From: Rhodobacteraceae bacterium HTCC2150
Lineage (GTDB): Bacteria > Pseudomonadota > Alphaproteobacteria > Rhodobacterales > Rhodobacteraceae
DNA: 64,000 nucleotides
Direction of reading: 5' to 3'
Assembly (NCBI GenBank): GCA_000169395.1
Contig: AAXZ01000007.1
Location: 1-64,000, forward strand
The position numbers were made by a program, and so were the translations under genes. The stretch's first letter is position 1, and every line of letters starts with the position of its first letter. The notes below the pieces were generated by a model. The model did not search any database and was not told the origin of the DNA. It saw nothing but the letters and a program-made list of their open reading frames with translations. This document shows, piece after piece, positions 18,013-26,157 of the stretch.

Positions 18013-20684
18013 TGTCGATTAACCTGCTGATTGCTGTCTCGTTTGCTTATGTGGCGTTGCTTTTTGCAGTAGCTTTTGCGGCAGAACGCGCCGGCAACCG
18101 CGGCTGGTTGCGATCCCCGATTATCTATACTTTGTCCTTATCAGTCTACTGTACGGCATGGACGTTTTATGGCGCGGTTGGATACGCTGCTCGATCTGGC
18201 TTGGAATTTCTAACGATCTATTTGGGTCCAACATTGGTTTTTGTAGGCTGGTATTGGATATTGCGAAAATTGGTTCGCATTGGGCGCATGCAACGCGTCA
18301 CTTCAATCGCCGATCTTATTTCTTCGCGCTATGGGAAATCAAATGCGTTGGCTGTAATCGTAACGATGATGGCAGTTGTTGGAACGACGCCTTATATCGC
18401 ACTTCAACTTCAATCTGTAACCCTCTCTTTTCAAGCGTTTTCTGAAACATCTTCTGGGGGTTGGCGGTTTGAGGACTTGAATGGCACCGCGTTGTGGATC
18501 GCTGTCGGATTGGCCTTTTTTACCATTCTTTTTGGCACGCGAAACTTGGACACAAATGAACGTCACCACGGCGTTGTTATGGCGATTGCGCTAGAGGCAA
18601 TTGTTAAACTGTTGGCCTTATTAGCAGTTGGAATTTTCGTCGTTTGGGGCATCGCAGGTGGTTTGGGCGATATCGCAGCCCGCATGGATGCATCAGCCAT
18701 CGCCAGTCAAAAATTCAATGGGGGCCGTTGGGTCGGGCTGACGTTTTTGGCCGCTACGGCGATTATTTGTTTGCCCCGCATGTTCCAAGTGATGGTTGTT
18801 GAAAACTCAGACGAGCGGCATTTGAAAACCGCAGCATGGGCATTTCCCTTATATCTTTTCGCGATGTCATTGTTCGTGATGCCCATCGCCGTGATGGGTC
18901 TTTCTACATTGCCTGAGGGGTCAAACCCTGACCTGTTTGTTTTGACCTTGCCGCTTGCGGCGGGACAAGGTGGTTTGGCGCTATTTGCATTCTTGGGTGG
19001 GTTTTCATCAGCAACATCGATGGTGATCGTTGCGTCAATTGCGCTTTCAACAATGGTATCAAACCACATTATGATGCCCCTTTATTTGGCTTACACCAAA
19101 AGTAACGCATCTATGTCGGGTGACGTGCGTCGGGCCATCTTGATGACGCGCCGCATTAGTATCGGCGCGGTTCTAGGGTTGGGTTATGGTTATTTTCGCC
19201 TTTCCGGCAGTGGCGAGGCATTGGCCGCCATTGGTCTAATTTCATTTGCGGGGGTTGCACAAGTATTACCCGCCCTAATCGGCGGAATTTTTTGGCGCGG
19301 CGCCACACGCTGGGGTGCGGTGGCCGGCCTTATTGGTGGCTTTACAATTTGGGCCTACACACTGTTTTTACCCAGTTTCGGCGAGGGTGGCCTGATGTCG
19401 GTGATGTTCTTGGCTGATGGTCCTTGGGGTATTCACTGGTTACGCCCACGCGCACTTTTTGGAATTGATGGGCTTGATCCCTTGGTTCACGCATTGATTT
19501 GGTCCATGTCGATCAACACCTTCTTGTTTACTGTCTTTTCGTTGGTCAGCTTTCCAAACCCAATGGAACGCTTGCAAGGCGCGCAAATGGTTAATGTTTT
19601 TGAGCATTCCATCGCCCCTGGTGGCTGGATTGGCAGTCGCGCCGAGGCCGAGGATTTGTTGGTCATGGCGCAACGTATCATTGGTGCTTCAGAAGCTTTA
19701 AAAGTGTTCCAAGTCTCGGCTCAAGAACAAGGGAAGACTGGCGCTTTGCCGGACCCAACACCACAATTCATTGACCGTTTAGAACGGGTTCTGTCGGGGT
19801 CCGTTGGTGCCGCGACCGCCCACGCAATGGTTTCGCAAATTACGGGTGGCACGGCCGTTTCGGTGCAAGATTTGATGGCGGTGGCCGATGAAACCGCCCA
19901 AATGAAAGAATATTCCAATCAGCTTGAGGCTAAATCACAAGAATTGACGATAATCGCCCGTCAGTTGGGCGAAGCGAATGATAAGTTGACGAATTTATCC
20001 GTGCAAAAAGACGCGTTTCTTTCGCAAATCAGCCACGAACTGCGTACGCCCATGACATCGATCCGGTCCTTTTCTGAAATTTTACGCGATACATCTGGCA
20101 TTGGTGAGGGGGAAATTACCCGCTATTCCTCAATCATCCATGATGAAACCATGCGACTGACACGCATTCTGGACGACCTATTGGACATTAGTGTTTTAGA
20201 AAACGGTCAGGTCGTAATGACCGCCGAAGACATCACTTTGGGGGCGGTTTTGGATAAGGTAACGCGAAATGTTAATCTTGGGCCTGATCTAAAAATTAGC
20301 CGTCAAAGGGCGGGCGATGGCATTGTTATTTCAACCGATGTTGGCAGACTTAGCCAAGTTATCATCAATTTGATCACCAATGCCCGTAAATACTGTATCG
20401 CAAAACAGCCTCGATTGAAGATCGTCACGGGTCAAATGGGCGATATGGTGGTGATCGACTTTATTGACAATGGCAAAGGTATTCCGGCTAAAAGCCGAGA
20501 CATTATTTTTGAAAAATTCTCGCGGTTATCTGATGAAAGCGGGGCAGGAAGTGCGGGATTGGGGTTGGCAATTTGCCGTGAGATTATGGAGCGCATGGGC
20601 GGATCAATTGCCTATCTTCCAGGGCAAGGTGGTGCGGCCTTCAGGTTAACGATGCCGCAAAAAATGGCCGCAACCAAACATTAA
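18012..20684 (+). CDS. SLC5 (sodium/solute symporter)-type sensor histidine kinase, CrbS/CbrA-like
   Basis: An 890-aa membrane kinase. Residues 1 to about 510 form an SLC5 domain with some 12-13 TM segments ('YTLSLSVYCTAWTFYGAVGY', 'RYGKSNALAVIVTMMAVVGT'). A linker of about 150 residues (STAC-like region, then coiled coil 'LEAKSQELTIIARQLGEAND') leads to HisKA with His675 in 'SHELRTPMTSIRS', N box Asn790 in 'NLITNARKY', G1 'DNGKGIP' and G2 'GSAGLGLAICREI'. There is no C-terminal receiver. CrbS of Vibrio and MxtR of Pseudomonas, of the same build, control acs; acs lies 7.5 kb away here. The start is GTG at 18012, sharing one base with the previous stop. Confidence 0.9.
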   Translation: MSINLLIAVSFAYVALLFAVAFAAERAGNRGWLRSPIIYTLSLSVYCTAWTFYGAVGYAARSGLEFLTIYLGPTLVFVGWYWILRKLVRIGRMQRVTSIADLISSRYGKSNALAVIVTMMAVVGTTPYIALQLQSVTLSFQAFSETSSGGWRFEDLNGTALWIAVGLAFFTILFGTRNLDTNERHHGVVMAIALEAIVKLLALLAVGIFVVWGIAGGLGDIAARMDASAIASQKFNGGRWVGLTFLAATAIICLPRMFQVMVVENSDERHLKTAAWAFPLYLFAMSLFVMPIAVMGLSTLPEGSNPDLFVLTLPLAAGQGGLALFAFLGGFSSATSMVIVASIALSTMVSNHIMMPLYLAYTKSNASMSGDVRRAILMTRRISIGAVLGLGYGYFRLSGSGEALAAIGLISFAGVAQVLPALIGGIFWRGATRWGAVAGLIGGFTIWAYTLFLPSFGEGGLMSVMFLADGPWGIHWLRPRALFGIDGLDPLVHALIWSMSINTFLFTVFSLVSFPNPMERLQGAQMVNVFEHSIAPGGWIGSRAEAEDLLVMAQRIIGASEALKVFQVSAQEQGKTGALPDPTPQFIDRLERVLSGSVGAATAHAMVSQITGGTAVSVQDLMAVADETAQMKEYSNQLEAKSQELTIIARQLGEANDKLTNLSVQKDAFLSQISHELRTPMTSIRSFSEILRDTSGIGEGEITRYSSIIHDETMRLTRILDDLLDISVLENGQVVMTAEDITLGAVLDKVTRNVNLGPDLKISRQRAGDGIVISTDVGRLSQVIINLITNARKYCIAKQPRLKIVTGQMGDMVVIDFIDNGKGIPAKSRDIIFEKFSRLSDESGAGSAGLGLAICREIMERMGGSIAYLPGQGGAAFRLTMPQKMAATKH

Positions 20685-20786
20685 CGCAAAGCTTTTGATC
20701 ATTCGTATCCTCAAAATTCAGTGTTGTTGGATGAGCATTGTTCTGCAATTGTCGAACTGAAACGTGCTTTAATTCAAGGAAACCCC

Positions 20787-21959
20787 ATGCCGATCAAAAA
20801 CCGATATGCCGAGCTGCATTCTGAAATTACTGAATGGCGTCATGATTTTCATATCCATCCCGAATTGATGTATGATGTGCACCGCACCGCTGCTCGCGTT
20901 GCCGAACTGCTGCGTGAATTTGGTTGTGATGAGGTGGTTGAAGGTGTCGGAAAAACTGGTGTTGTGGGTGTTATCCACGGTCAAAGTATCGCCAGCGGCA
21001 AGGCAATTGGATTGCGCGCGGATATGGATGCCTTGCCAATTCACGAAGCAACCGGATTAGAATACGCATCCCAAACGCCAGGCAAAATGCATGCCTGTGG
21101 TCATGATGGTCATACGGCCATGTTGTTGGGGGCTGCAAAGTACCTTTGCGAAACACGTAATTTTGACGGCAAGGCCGTGATGGTCTTTCAGCCCGCCGAA
21201 GAGGGTGGCGCAGGTGGTTTGGCAATGTGCCAAGATGGTATGATGGATCGCTTTGGCATTCAGGAAATATACGGCATGCACAATATGCCCGGCCAACCTG
21301 TTGGGCAGTTTGCTATTCGCCCTGGCGCACTTTTGGCCTCATCCGATGAGTTTGAAATTATCGTCACAGGCAAAGGAGGGCACGCAGCCGCCCCGCATGA
21401 TGCCATTGATACAACTTTAGTTGCGGCACAAATTGTTGTTTCCCTGCAAACGCTTGTCTCTCGGAACGTGGATCCGATAAAACGCGTTGTTTTGACTGTG
21501 GGCACCTTTGAAACCGACAGTGTTGCCAGCAATGTCATTGCCCATGAGGTGCGTATGAAAGGCACCGTTCGAACGCTTGATACTGAATATCGTGAATTTG
21601 CAGAAAAGCGCGTGCGCGAAATTGTTGAAGGTACGGCATCAGCATTTGGCGCAACTGTGGAAATCGCATGGTCACGGGGATATCCGGTCACGATGAATAC
21701 ATCAGAACATACGGTATTTGCAGCCGAGGTGGCAAAATCTATCGCGGGTAATGTGGATGACAATGTTGACCCAATCATGCCGGCCGAAGATTTCAGTTAC
21801 ATGTTAGAGGAGCGCCCTGGGGCCTATATTTTCTTAGGAAATGGCGACACGGCGATGTGCCATCACCCAAAGTATAACTTTGATGACGAGGCCATTCCTT
21901 TTGGGTCGAGTTGGTATTCTGGCATGATCGAGGCCCGCATGAAAATGAATACAAATTAG
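20787..21959 (+). CDS. M20-family amidohydrolase (hippurate hydrolase/aminoacylase type)
   Basis: A 390-aa zinc-dependent amidohydrolase. Metal-binding and catalytic regions: 'LRADMDALPIHEATGL', 'MHACGHDGHTAMLLGAAKYL', 'VFQPAEEGGAGGLAM', 'GMHNMPGQPVGQ', and 'IMPAEDFSYML' near the C-terminus. Members remove acyl groups from N-acyl amino acids. AAGGA six bases before ATG 20787 supports this start; an in-frame upstream start at 20721 would add 22 residues. It precedes the pyrimidine cluster but a candidate operator lies after its stop, so it may be a separate unit. Confidence 0.88.
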   Translation: MPIKNRYAELHSEITEWRHDFHIHPELMYDVHRTAARVAELLREFGCDEVVEGVGKTGVVGVIHGQSIASGKAIGLRADMDALPIHEATGLEYASQTPGKMHACGHDGHTAMLLGAAKYLCETRNFDGKAVMVFQPAEEGGAGGLAMCQDGMMDRFGIQEIYGMHNMPGQPVGQFAIRPGALLASSDEFEIIVTGKGGHAAAPHDAIDTTLVAAQIVVSLQTLVSRNVDPIKRVVLTVGTFETDSVASNVIAHEVRMKGTVRTLDTEYREFAEKRVREIVEGTASAFGATVEIAWSRGYPVTMNTSEHTVFAAEVAKSIAGNVDDNVDPIMPAEDFSYMLEERPGAYIFLGNGDTAMCHHPKYNFDDEAIPFGSSWYSGMIEARMKMNTN

Positions 21960-21963
21960 TAAT

Positions 21964-21979
21964 TTTACCATTTGGTCAA
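21964..21979 (+). promoter_or_regulatory. RutR-like operator upstream of preT
   Basis: TTTACCA (21964-21970), two bases, TGGTCAA (21973-21979). The known E. coli RutR consensus is TTGACCA-NN-TGGTCAA; this site differs by one base in the left half. It begins four bases after the M20 gene stop and about 65 bases before the preT start. The same sequence halves recur at 24799. Confidence 0.65.
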
Positions 21980-22043
21980 ATTTTTAATTGCTAAATTTTA
22001 GAACTGTGTCATGGTGTCCCTGATAGCCAAAGTAGGAGAGCCC

Positions 22044-23378
22044 ATGACAAGTTCGATGACCCCAGGCATTGCCGCAAATCGGCTTGGCCAAGATGAATTG
22101 GCCAACAATTTTGCCGATTTGCATATGCCCTTGCAACCCCACGAAGTTAAGGTCGCGGCGGATCGATGTTATTTTTGTCATGATGCGCCGTGTGTGACGG
22201 CCTGTCCAACTGACATTGATATCCCTTTGTTCATTCGTCAGATCAGTACCGGCACACCAGAAGCGGCGGCCAAAACCATTTTTGACATGAACATTCTGGG
22301 CGGGATGTGCGCACGCGTTTGTCCGACCGAAGAATTGTGCGAACAGGTTTGTGTGCGCGAGGTTGCCGAAGGGAAACCTGTAGAAATTGGGCGTTTGCAG
22401 CGACACGCAACTGATACTTTGATGGCGCAAGACGCACATCCTTACAAAAGGGCTGCATCGACGGGCAAGAAAATTGCCATTGTTGGAGCGGGGCCTGCGG
22501 GGCTGTCGTGTGGGCATCGGTTAGCGATGTTGGGTAATGAAGTAATGATTTATGATGCCAATCCAAAGGCAGGGGGGCTGAATGAATATGGAATTGCCGC
22601 CTACAAATCGACAAATGATTTTGCCCAAAGCGAGGTTGATTGGTTAAAGTCTATCGGCGGCATCACGATTGAAAATGGGCAAGGTTTGGGGCGGGATATT
22701 CATCTTGATCAACTTGCCAGTGATTTTGACGCTATTTTTCTGAGCGTTGGTTTGAGCGGTGTGAACGCCTTAGCAATTGACGGAAGTGAAAAAGACGGCG
22801 TGCAGGACGCAGTGAAATTCATTAATGATCTGCGCCAATCCAATGATCTTGCTACAATTCCAATTGGTCGAAACGTTGTTGTAATCGGCGGTGGCATGAC
22901 GGCGGTTGATGCTGCGGTGCAATCAAAACTGCTGGGTGCCGAGCAAGTGACAATTGCATATCGCCGTGGCCGTGATGCAATGAGCGCCAGTCGATATGAA
23001 CAAGACCTTGCCGCGTCTCATGGTGTGAAATTGTTGTTCAACGCCCAACCAAATGCGGTTCTAGGCAATGGGGCCGCAACCGCTGTCGAATTTGAATATA
23101 CGGCGCAAAACGCGGGCAAACTTTCTGGCACGGGTGAAATGATTCAAATTGCGGCGGATCAAGTATTCAGTGCGATTGGTCAGACGCTAAATGCAGATGT
23201 TGACCTGAAACTTGAAGGCCGCAAAATTGCGATAACGGGCGCCGGGCGAACATCGCGTGCCGGTGTGTGGGCTGGGGGCGATTGTGCCTCAGGCGGCAAT
23301 GATTTGACTGTTACTGCGGTTGCCGAAGGGCGTGATGCCGCAATGGATATCCATGAAACATTGATGGGAGCTGCGTAA
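22044..23378 (+). CDS. preT: NAD-dependent dihydropyrimidine dehydrogenase subunit PreT
   Basis: Flavoprotein subunit that passes electrons from NAD(P)H to PreA for reduction of uracil and thymine. The 444-aa protein has GltD-like Fe-S Cys motifs ('CYFCHDAPCVTACPTDIDIP', 'CARVCPTEELCEQVCVRE'), an FAD loop 'IVGAGPAGLSCGHRLA', an NAD loop 'VVIGGGMTAVDAAVQS' and the C-terminal 'WAGGDCASGG'. ATG 22044 has AGGAG five bases upstream; the ATG at 22011 lacks one. The stop is followed after one base by preA. Confidence 0.93.
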   Translation: MTSSMTPGIAANRLGQDELANNFADLHMPLQPHEVKVAADRCYFCHDAPCVTACPTDIDIPLFIRQISTGTPEAAAKTIFDMNILGGMCARVCPTEELCEQVCVREVAEGKPVEIGRLQRHATDTLMAQDAHPYKRAASTGKKIAIVGAGPAGLSCGHRLAMLGNEVMIYDANPKAGGLNEYGIAAYKSTNDFAQSEVDWLKSIGGITIENGQGLGRDIHLDQLASDFDAIFLSVGLSGVNALAIDGSEKDGVQDAVKFINDLRQSNDLATIPIGRNVVVIGGGMTAVDAAVQSKLLGAEQVTIAYRRGRDAMSASRYEQDLAASHGVKLLFNAQPNAVLGNGAATAVEFEYTAQNAGKLSGTGEMIQIAADQVFSAIGQTLNADVDLKLEGRKIAITGAGRTSRAGVWAGGDCASGGNDLTVTAVAEGRDAAMDIHETLMGAA

Positions 23379-23379
23379 A

Positions 23380-24684
23380 ATGGCCGATTTAACCACCGAC
23401 TTTCTTGGCATCAAAAGCCCAAATCCATTTTGGTTGGCCTCTGCGCCACCAACGGACAAAGAATACAACGTTCGACGCGCCTTTGAGGCTGGTTGGGGTG
23501 GCGTTGTTTGGAAAACATTGGGTTCAGATGGGCCACCTGTCGTCAACGTTAATGGGCCACGCTATGGCGTTATTCATGGGGCTGATCGACGGGTTTTGGG
23601 GCTAAATAACATCGAACTGATTACTGACCGCCCATTGGATGTGAACCTTGCGGAAATTACCCGCGTCAAAAAAGACTACCCAGATCGCGCTTTAATTGTT
23701 TCACTAATGGTTCCTTGCGAGGAAGAAGCTTGGAAAGAGGTTTTGCCCAAAGTCGAGGCAACCGGTGCTGACGGTATCGAGCTTAATTTTGGCTGCCCAC
23801 ACGGTATGTCCGAACGCGGCATGGGGGCCGCTGTGGGGCAAGTGCCAGAATACATCGAAATGGTGACGCGCTGGTGCAAAAAATACTATTCCAAACCCGT
23901 TATTGTTAAACTTACCCCAAATATCACAGATATTCGTGCGCCCGCCGAAGCGGCAAAACGCGGGGGGGCTGATGCTGTATCCTTGATTAACACCATCAAT
24001 TCTATTGTATCTGTTGACTTGGATGCCATGTGTCCAGAGCCATCAATTGACGGCAAAGGCACGCATGGGGGATATTGCGGCCCCGCTGTAAAACCCATTG
24101 CCATGTCCATGGTGTCAGAAATTGCCCGCGCACCGGCCACGGCTGGGTTTCCAATTTCAGGCATCGGTGGCGTCACGACTTGGCGGGATGCAGCTGAATA
24201 CATAACACTGGGTTGTGGGAATGTTCAGGTTTGCACAGCCGCCATGACCTATGGCTTTAAGGTTGTCCAAGAAATGATCAGCGGTTTGTCGCAATGGATG
24301 GATGAAAAGGGGCACACTTCCATACAGGATTTCATGGGTGCGGCTGTTCCTAACACAACAGATTGGCAATATCTGAACCTTAATTATGTGGCCAAGGCCA
24401 GTATTAACCAAAACGATTGCATCAGCTGTGGGCGTTGTTTCGCGGCTTGCGAAGACACTTCGCATCAAGCCATCGCAATGTCAGATGATCGCAAATTTTC
24501 TGTTGTTGATGCGGAATGCGTCGCTTGTAATTTGTGTGTTGAGGTCTGCCCTGTCGAAGGTTGTATCACTATGGTGCCGCAAACCGCCGGTTCAGTTGAT
24601 CCCAGAACGGGGCAAACCGTTGACGGAAGTTACGCAAATTGGACAACACATCCTAATAATCCGGGGGCATGTGCTGCGGAATAG
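23380..24684 (+). CDS. preA: NAD-dependent dihydropyrimidine dehydrogenase subunit PreA
   Basis: Catalytic FMN subunit that reduces uracil/thymine to the dihydro forms. The 434-aa length is typical. A dihydroorotate-dehydrogenase-like barrel fills residues 1-320 ('ELNFGCPHGMSERGMGAAVGQ', split about 141-161, carries the active-site Cys region). Two 4Fe-4S motifs end the protein: 'CISCGRCFAACEDTSHQA' and 'CVACNLCVEVCPVEGC'. It is coupled to preT with a one-base gap. Confidence 0.95.
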   Translation: MADLTTDFLGIKSPNPFWLASAPPTDKEYNVRRAFEAGWGGVVWKTLGSDGPPVVNVNGPRYGVIHGADRRVLGLNNIELITDRPLDVNLAEITRVKKDYPDRALIVSLMVPCEEEAWKEVLPKVEATGADGIELNFGCPHGMSERGMGAAVGQVPEYIEMVTRWCKKYYSKPVIVKLTPNITDIRAPAEAAKRGGADAVSLINTINSIVSVDLDAMCPEPSIDGKGTHGGYCGPAVKPIAMSMVSEIARAPATAGFPISGIGGVTTWRDAAEYITLGCGNVQVCTAAMTYGFKVVQEMISGLSQWMDEKGHTSIQDFMGAAVPNTTDWQYLNLNYVAKASINQNDCISCGRCFAACEDTSHQAIAMSDDRKFSVVDAECVACNLCVEVCPVEGCITMVPQTAGSVDPRTGQTVDGSYANWTTHPNNPGACAAE

Positions 24685-24767
24685 GGCGTTTGTGGTCGAC
24701 TTTGAAAGCAAACGCCCGAAATCTGGGTGCAACGCCATTAGAGTTGTCAAAAAGACCAAGCATTTCC

Positions 24768-24795
24768 TTGACACATCAAAGGCCTCTGCTAGCCT
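24768..24795 (+). promoter_or_regulatory. Sigma-70-type promoter before the hydrolase gene
   Basis: A perfect -35 hexamer TTGACA at 24768-24773, 16 bases, then TAGCCT at 24790-24795 as a weak -10. The RutR-like site begins four bases further on and covers the expected start of transcription. Confidence 0.55.
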
Positions 24796-24798
24796 ACT

Positions 24799-24814
24799 TT
24801 TACCAGTTGGTCAA
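24799..24814 (+). promoter_or_regulatory. Second RutR-like operator, upstream of the hydrolase-dihydropyrimidinase-ABC unit
   Basis: TTTACCA (24799-24805), GT, TGGTCAA (24808-24814). Both halves are identical to those of the site at 21964. It overlaps the likely transcription start, the position expected for a repressor. Confidence 0.7.
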
Positions 24815-24869
24815 AAGGGTTGGATGGCCAACAACCTGCTAAATGTCTGCTAAACTAAGGTGTAATTTT

Positions 24870-26120
24870 ATGTCTGCCATCGGCGAAAACTTAAAAATCA
24901 ACGGCGAACGTCTATGGGACAGCCTTATGGAAATGGCCAAAATTGGCCCCGGTGTTGCAGGTGGGAATAACCGCCAAACCGTCACGGATGAAGACAGCGA
25001 AGGGCGCCATTTGTTTGAAAGCTGGTGCAAGGCCGCTGGGTGCACCATGGGTCTTGATCAAATGGGCAACATGTTTGCGCGCCGCGAAGGCGCTGATCCT
25101 GATGCTTTGCCAGTTTATGTGGGCTCTCACCTTGATACGCAACCGACGGGTGGCAAATATGACGGTGTCTTGGGCGTGCTTGGCGGGCTTGAAATCCTGC
25201 GCACATTGAATGATCTGGATATCCGCACCAAGCATCCGATTGTGGTCACGAATTTCACCAACGAGGAAGGCACACGTTACGCGCCTGCCATGTTGTCATC
25301 CGGCGTATTTGCTGGGCTGCATACCCAAGATTGGGCCTATGATCGCGTTGATGCTGACGGCAAGAAATTCGGCGATGAACTTAAACGCATTGGGTGGCGT
25401 GGCGACGAGGAAACTGGCGCGCGAAAAATGCATGCCTTCTTTGAATTGCATATTGAACAGGGCCCGATTTTAGAGGCCGAAGGTAAGGAAATCGGGGTTG
25501 TCACCCATGGTCAGGGTCTATCTTGGACGCAAATTACCGTGCATGGCAAAGACAGCCACACCGGATCAACCCCCATGCCCATGCGCAAAAACGCAGGGCT
25601 GGCCATGGCGCGTATTTTGGCCAAAGTCGAGGATATTGCCCTAAGTCATGCACCTCACGCCGTTGGCGCAGCAGGGCACATCGATGTTTACCCCAATTCG
25701 CGCAACGTGATCCCAGGCAAAGCGGTGTTTACCGTGGATTTTCGATCACCAGAACTGGCCGTGATTGAGGATATGGAGGCGCGCTTGCGCGTTGAGGGGC
25801 AAGCCATAGCCGATCAGATGGGCATGGAAATCGAATTTGAAAAGGTCGGCGGCTTTGATCCTGTGACCTTTGATGAGAATTGTGTTGCCGCCGTACGAAA
25901 TGCCGCCGAACGTCTGGGTTACAGCCATATGAACCTGATTTCTGGCGCGGGACACGACGCCTGCTGGATCAATCGCGTAGCCCCAACGGCCATGGTGATG
26001 TGCCCATGTGTTGATGGTCTTAGCCACAATGAGGCCGAAGAAATTTCGCCAGAATGGGCCGCGGCCGGAACAGATGTGTTGCTGCATGCGGTCGTTGAGA
26101 CGGCGGAGATTGTGGCTTAG
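24870..26120 (+). CDS. Zn-dependent amidase/carbamoylase (beta-ureidopropionase type)
   Basis: A 416-aa M20-type hydrolase of the hydantoinase/carbamoylase group. Metal ligands are in 'VYVGSHLDTQPTGGKYDGVL' and 'FTNEEGTRYAPAML'; 'FELHIEQGPILE' and 'SGAGHDACWINRVAPT' are family marks. In this cluster it most likely hydrolyses N-carbamoyl-beta-alanine, the third step of reductive pyrimidine degradation (inference from context). ATG 24870 has AAGG about ten bases upstream; ATG 24843 lacks any. Confidence 0.88.
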   Translation: MSAIGENLKINGERLWDSLMEMAKIGPGVAGGNNRQTVTDEDSEGRHLFESWCKAAGCTMGLDQMGNMFARREGADPDALPVYVGSHLDTQPTGGKYDGVLGVLGGLEILRTLNDLDIRTKHPIVVTNFTNEEGTRYAPAMLSSGVFAGLHTQDWAYDRVDADGKKFGDELKRIGWRGDEETGARKMHAFFELHIEQGPILEAEGKEIGVVTHGQGLSWTQITVHGKDSHTGSTPMPMRKNAGLAMARILAKVEDIALSHAPHAVGAAGHIDVYPNSRNVIPGKAVFTVDFRSPELAVIEDMEARLRVEGQAIADQMGMEIEFEKVGGFDPVTFDENCVAAVRNAAERLGYSHMNLISGAGHDACWINRVAPTAMVMCPCVDGLSHNEAEEISPEWAAAGTDVLLHAVVETAEIVA

Positions 26121-26157
26121 CGCCATGGGATAGAGAAAAAATACTGGGAGATAAATC

